A model generated the notes under the pieces. It saw nothing but the letters and a program-made list of their open reading frames with translations, had not been told where the DNA came from and made no database searches. Of a stretch of DNA of 64,000 nt, positions 62,323 through 64,000 are shown one piece after another; position 1 is the first letter of the stretch; the number at the start of each line of letters is the position of its first letter. Position numbers and translations under genes: made by a program. Source of the stretch: Amycolatopsis taiwanensis DSM 45107 (GTDB taxonomy: Bacteria > Actinomycetota > Actinomycetes > Mycobacteriales > Pseudonocardiaceae); contig NZ_JAFB01000031.1 of the NCBI RefSeq assembly GCF_000519205.1, positions 41,816 to 105,815 on the forward strand. Reading direction: 5' to 3'.

Positions 62323-62481
62323 ATGACCAACACAGAGTCCACAGTGGATTCTCTCATCGTGTGGGGTGCATGCGCCGGGGTTGGCCCCGGCTTCACCCTG
62401 GAGGCAGCCGTCGTACGCCTGGCCAACGATATCGCCGAGTTGCGTGACGACGGCGGCATCCGGCCGGTGTGCGCACCATGA
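62323..62481 (+). CDS. 52-residue ORF of unknown function
   Basis: ATG 62323, MTNTESTVDSLIVWGACAGV, then GPGFTLEAAVVRLANDIAEL. Its stop overlaps the next ATG (ATGA). No family known. The overlap suggests both are real, but they sit in decayed DNA and could be chance. Confidence 0.35.
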   Translation: MTNTESTVDSLIVWGACAGVGPGFTLEAAVVRLANDIAELRDDGGIRPVCAP

Positions 62482-62654
62482 CCACTGTGCTCCCGCAGCA
62501 GCAGGTTCCGGAAATTAGGGTAGCGGGCTTGTCGGTCGAAGCCGACCCGGATCGGATCACCATCCGCGAGGTGGCCAACACCGTGTTCGAGCTACCTGTT
62601 GACCGGACTACGGGGCGACACGCCGACATCGTGGAGGTCATTGGGGGCTGTTGA
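62478..62654 (+). CDS. 58-residue ORF upstream of the integrase
   Basis: ATG 62478, overlapping the previous stop. MTTVLPQQQVPEIRVAGLSV, then EADPDRITIREVANTVFELP and DIVEVIGGC. The spaced beta/helix pattern looks natural. Co-directional with the recombinase, 33 bp before it. Unknown function. Confidence 0.4.
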   Translation: MTTVLPQQQVPEIRVAGLSVEADPDRITIREVANTVFELPVDRTTGRHADIVEVIGGC

Positions 62655-62687
62655 CCGGTAGACCTCATCCACCTTGATCACAGAGAG

Positions 62688-63746
62688 GTGGATGGCGTGT
62701 TCGATCATGTCGAGCGGGATGTCAGCTCGATTCGGCTTCCCCGATGGGGCCGGGTGGCCCCGGCCGAGGGCGTGGTGCCGTGGCTGGTGGTCGGCCCTGA
62801 TGGTGTGCCGGTGGAGCCGATCCGACGGTTCCTCGTCGATTTCGTGGCCCAGGACAATCGGCTGGGCTCGGTACGCAGCTACGCCTATGACCTGCTGCGT
62901 TGGTGGCGGTGGTTGCAGGTCGTTGGCGTCGAGTGGGACAAGGCGACGCCTGCCGAGGTGCGGGATCTGGTGCTGTGGCTCAAACAGGCCACGAAGCCCA
63001 GGACTGCGGCGCGAACCACGTCAGCGGCGACGGCTGGCCGCGTCAACCCAGTGACTCGCAAGCGCCATCTCGGTGACCAGTACGAGCCGAGGACGATCCG
63101 GCATTCGAACGCTGTGCTGCGCAGCTTCTACCGGTTCTGGATCGACGATGTCGGCGCGGGCCCACTGATCAACCCGGTGCCGCTGGACCGGCGGGGGCGC
63201 AGGCCGAACGCGCACCACAACCCGCTGGAGCCGTTCAAGGCCGAGGGCCGCCTGCGCTACAACCCGAAACTGCCCAAGGGCAGGCCGAGGGAGATGCCCG
63301 ACGAGCGGTGGAACGAACTGTTCGCCATGCTGCGGTCCAACCGGGACCGCGCGATCCTCGCCCTGGCGATCAGCAACGGCGCTCGCGCCTCGGAGATCCT
63401 CGGGATCCGAGGCGCCGATCTGGACTGGGGTGAGCAACTCGTTCGCGTGGTCCGCAAAGGCACTCAGGCCGAGCAGTGGCTGCCGGCCAGCCCGGAGGCG
63501 TTCGTCTGGATCCGCCTCTACCTAGCGGACCTGACTACTCCGGTGGAGCCTGCCCAGCCGCTGTGGCAGACACTCCGCAGCCGCGATCATGGGGACGGGC
63601 TTCGCCGACATCCGCTGAACTACGAGGCGTTGCGCGCGGTCTTTCGCCGGGTCAACGCCGCGCTGGGCGCCAACTGGTCGATGCACGACCTCCGGCACAC
63701 CGCCGCGCTACGCATGAGCCGGGATCACACCTTGTGTGTGCCATGA
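62688..63746 (+). CDS. Tyrosine recombinase lacking its catalytic tail
   Basis: 352 residues. N-terminal core-binding domain YAYDLLRWWRWLQVVGVEWD, then catalytic Arg I in ISNGARASEILGIRGAD, the beta-hairpin Lys in RVVRKGTQAEQWLP and HxxR in MHDLRHTAALRMSRD (near residue 331). Relatives continue about 60 residues with the second His/Trp and the nucleophilic Tyr. Here the frame ends just after MSRD with HTLCVP, so strand cleavage is impossible. GTG 62688 after GAGAGG. It was probably cut by an insertion at about 63716. Confidence 0.78.
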   Translation: MDGVFDHVERDVSSIRLPRWGRVAPAEGVVPWLVVGPDGVPVEPIRRFLVDFVAQDNRLGSVRSYAYDLLRWWRWLQVVGVEWDKATPAEVRDLVLWLKQATKPRTAARTTSAATAGRVNPVTRKRHLGDQYEPRTIRHSNAVLRSFYRFWIDDVGAGPLINPVPLDRRGRRPNAHHNPLEPFKAEGRLRYNPKLPKGRPREMPDERWNELFAMLRSNRDRAILALAISNGARASEILGIRGADLDWGEQLVRVVRKGTQAEQWLPASPEAFVWIRLYLADLTTPVEPAQPLWQTLRSRDHGDGLRRHPLNYEALRAVFRRVNAALGANWSMHDLRHTAALRMSRDHTLCVP

Positions 63747-64000
63747 ACGTGAAAGGGGAGGGTTTCGGTGTAGAAGGCGAGATCTGAACTGGAGCGGTGC
63801 TGTGTTTGTGATGAAGGTGGGCCCTTCGGGATCGCTGTGCAGGCGGAGATCTCAAACCGCCCTGTGTTGCTGCGGTGAATGAGTCGTGGTGGTGAGCGAC
63901 AGGGAAAAGGCACTGCGAGACGGTGTCAGGTGGGGGTCGGGAAGGCGAATACAAGTGAACCATCGAAGACGCGTCGTTATGATCAAAATGACATCGAAAC
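63747..64000. other. Window edge after the truncated integrase
   Basis: No gene supported. An uninterrupted minus-strand frame (63652-63963) overlaps the integrase and is not protein-like. The abrupt switch after the integrase HxxR box suggests an insertion sequence beginning near 63716, but its other end is outside the window. Confidence 0.35.

Noticed and set aside
1..64000. CRISPR arrays, tRNA or rRNA genes
   Set aside because: No regularly spaced repeats and no cloverleaf or rRNA-like sequence was noticed by eye; a dedicated scan (tRNAscan-SE, CRISPR finder) was not possible.

Overview
The window is high-GC actinobacterial DNA. The codon usage, many GTG starts, four-base gene overlaps (GTGA/ATGA), AfsR/SARP regulator, P450/ferredoxin cassette and short Pseudonocardiaceae-style hypothetical proteins suggest a filamentous actinomycete, perhaps Amycolatopsis-like. 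That family placement is an inference; no rRNA or tRNA gene is visible to fix it. The window reads as accessory chromosome: intact catabolic or transport operons alternate with decayed integrases, IS relics and frameshifted genes.

Layout. 1-9.6 kb: end of an MFS symporter gene, wrbA, a decayed class V aminotransferase, then a SARP regulator facing a drug-exporter/P450/ferredoxin/ferredoxin-reductase/P450 cassette. Two cassette members carry deletions, and 11-bp-spaced heptamer repeats sit in front of the cassette. 10.1-14.4 kb: tightly coupled operon of a DUF4242 protein, an acyl-CoA-dehydrogenase-like flavoprotein and a sulfonate/nitrate-type ABC transporter. 14.4-16.4 kb: IS110 and other debris.

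16.4-21.8 kb: an island of visibly lower GC. It holds a broken small gene, a HAF-repeat protein, IS630/IS5 relics and the most unusual locus of the window: a PatA/PatG-like S8 peptidase, a 71-residue CxxC protein, a free-standing PatG-C-terminal-like protein, and two paralogous Cys-rich peptides sharing a PGFTA leader. I read this as an uncharacterised RiPP-like (ribosomally made, post-translationally modified peptide) system. An integrase relic follows immediately.

21.9-25.4 kb: AraC regulator, PNPOx-fold protein and integrase wreckage. 25.4-32.6 kb: APC permease, FGGY kinase, two FAD dehydrogenases, HAD phosphatase and DeoR regulator, a phosphorylate-oxidise-dephosphorylate catabolic operon. 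32.7-37.8 kb: IclR regulator divergent from an ABC transporter plus an N-carbamoyl amino acid/allantoate-type amidohydrolase. 38-42 kb: LysR regulator, Rieske oxygenase and DAACS transporter. 42-55 kb: MFS exporter, luciferase-like flavoprotein, TRIC channel, NDH-2-like and formaldehyde dehydrogenase genes and a ThrE exporter, with several relics between them. 55-58.5 kb: LysR regulator, sugar-acid MFS transporter and a deleted 5-dehydro-4-deoxyglucarate dehydratase. 58.5-64 kb: NhaA fused to a thioredoxin-like domain, an amidohydrolase, an IclR relic, and a tyrosine recombinase missing its catalytic tail at the window edge.
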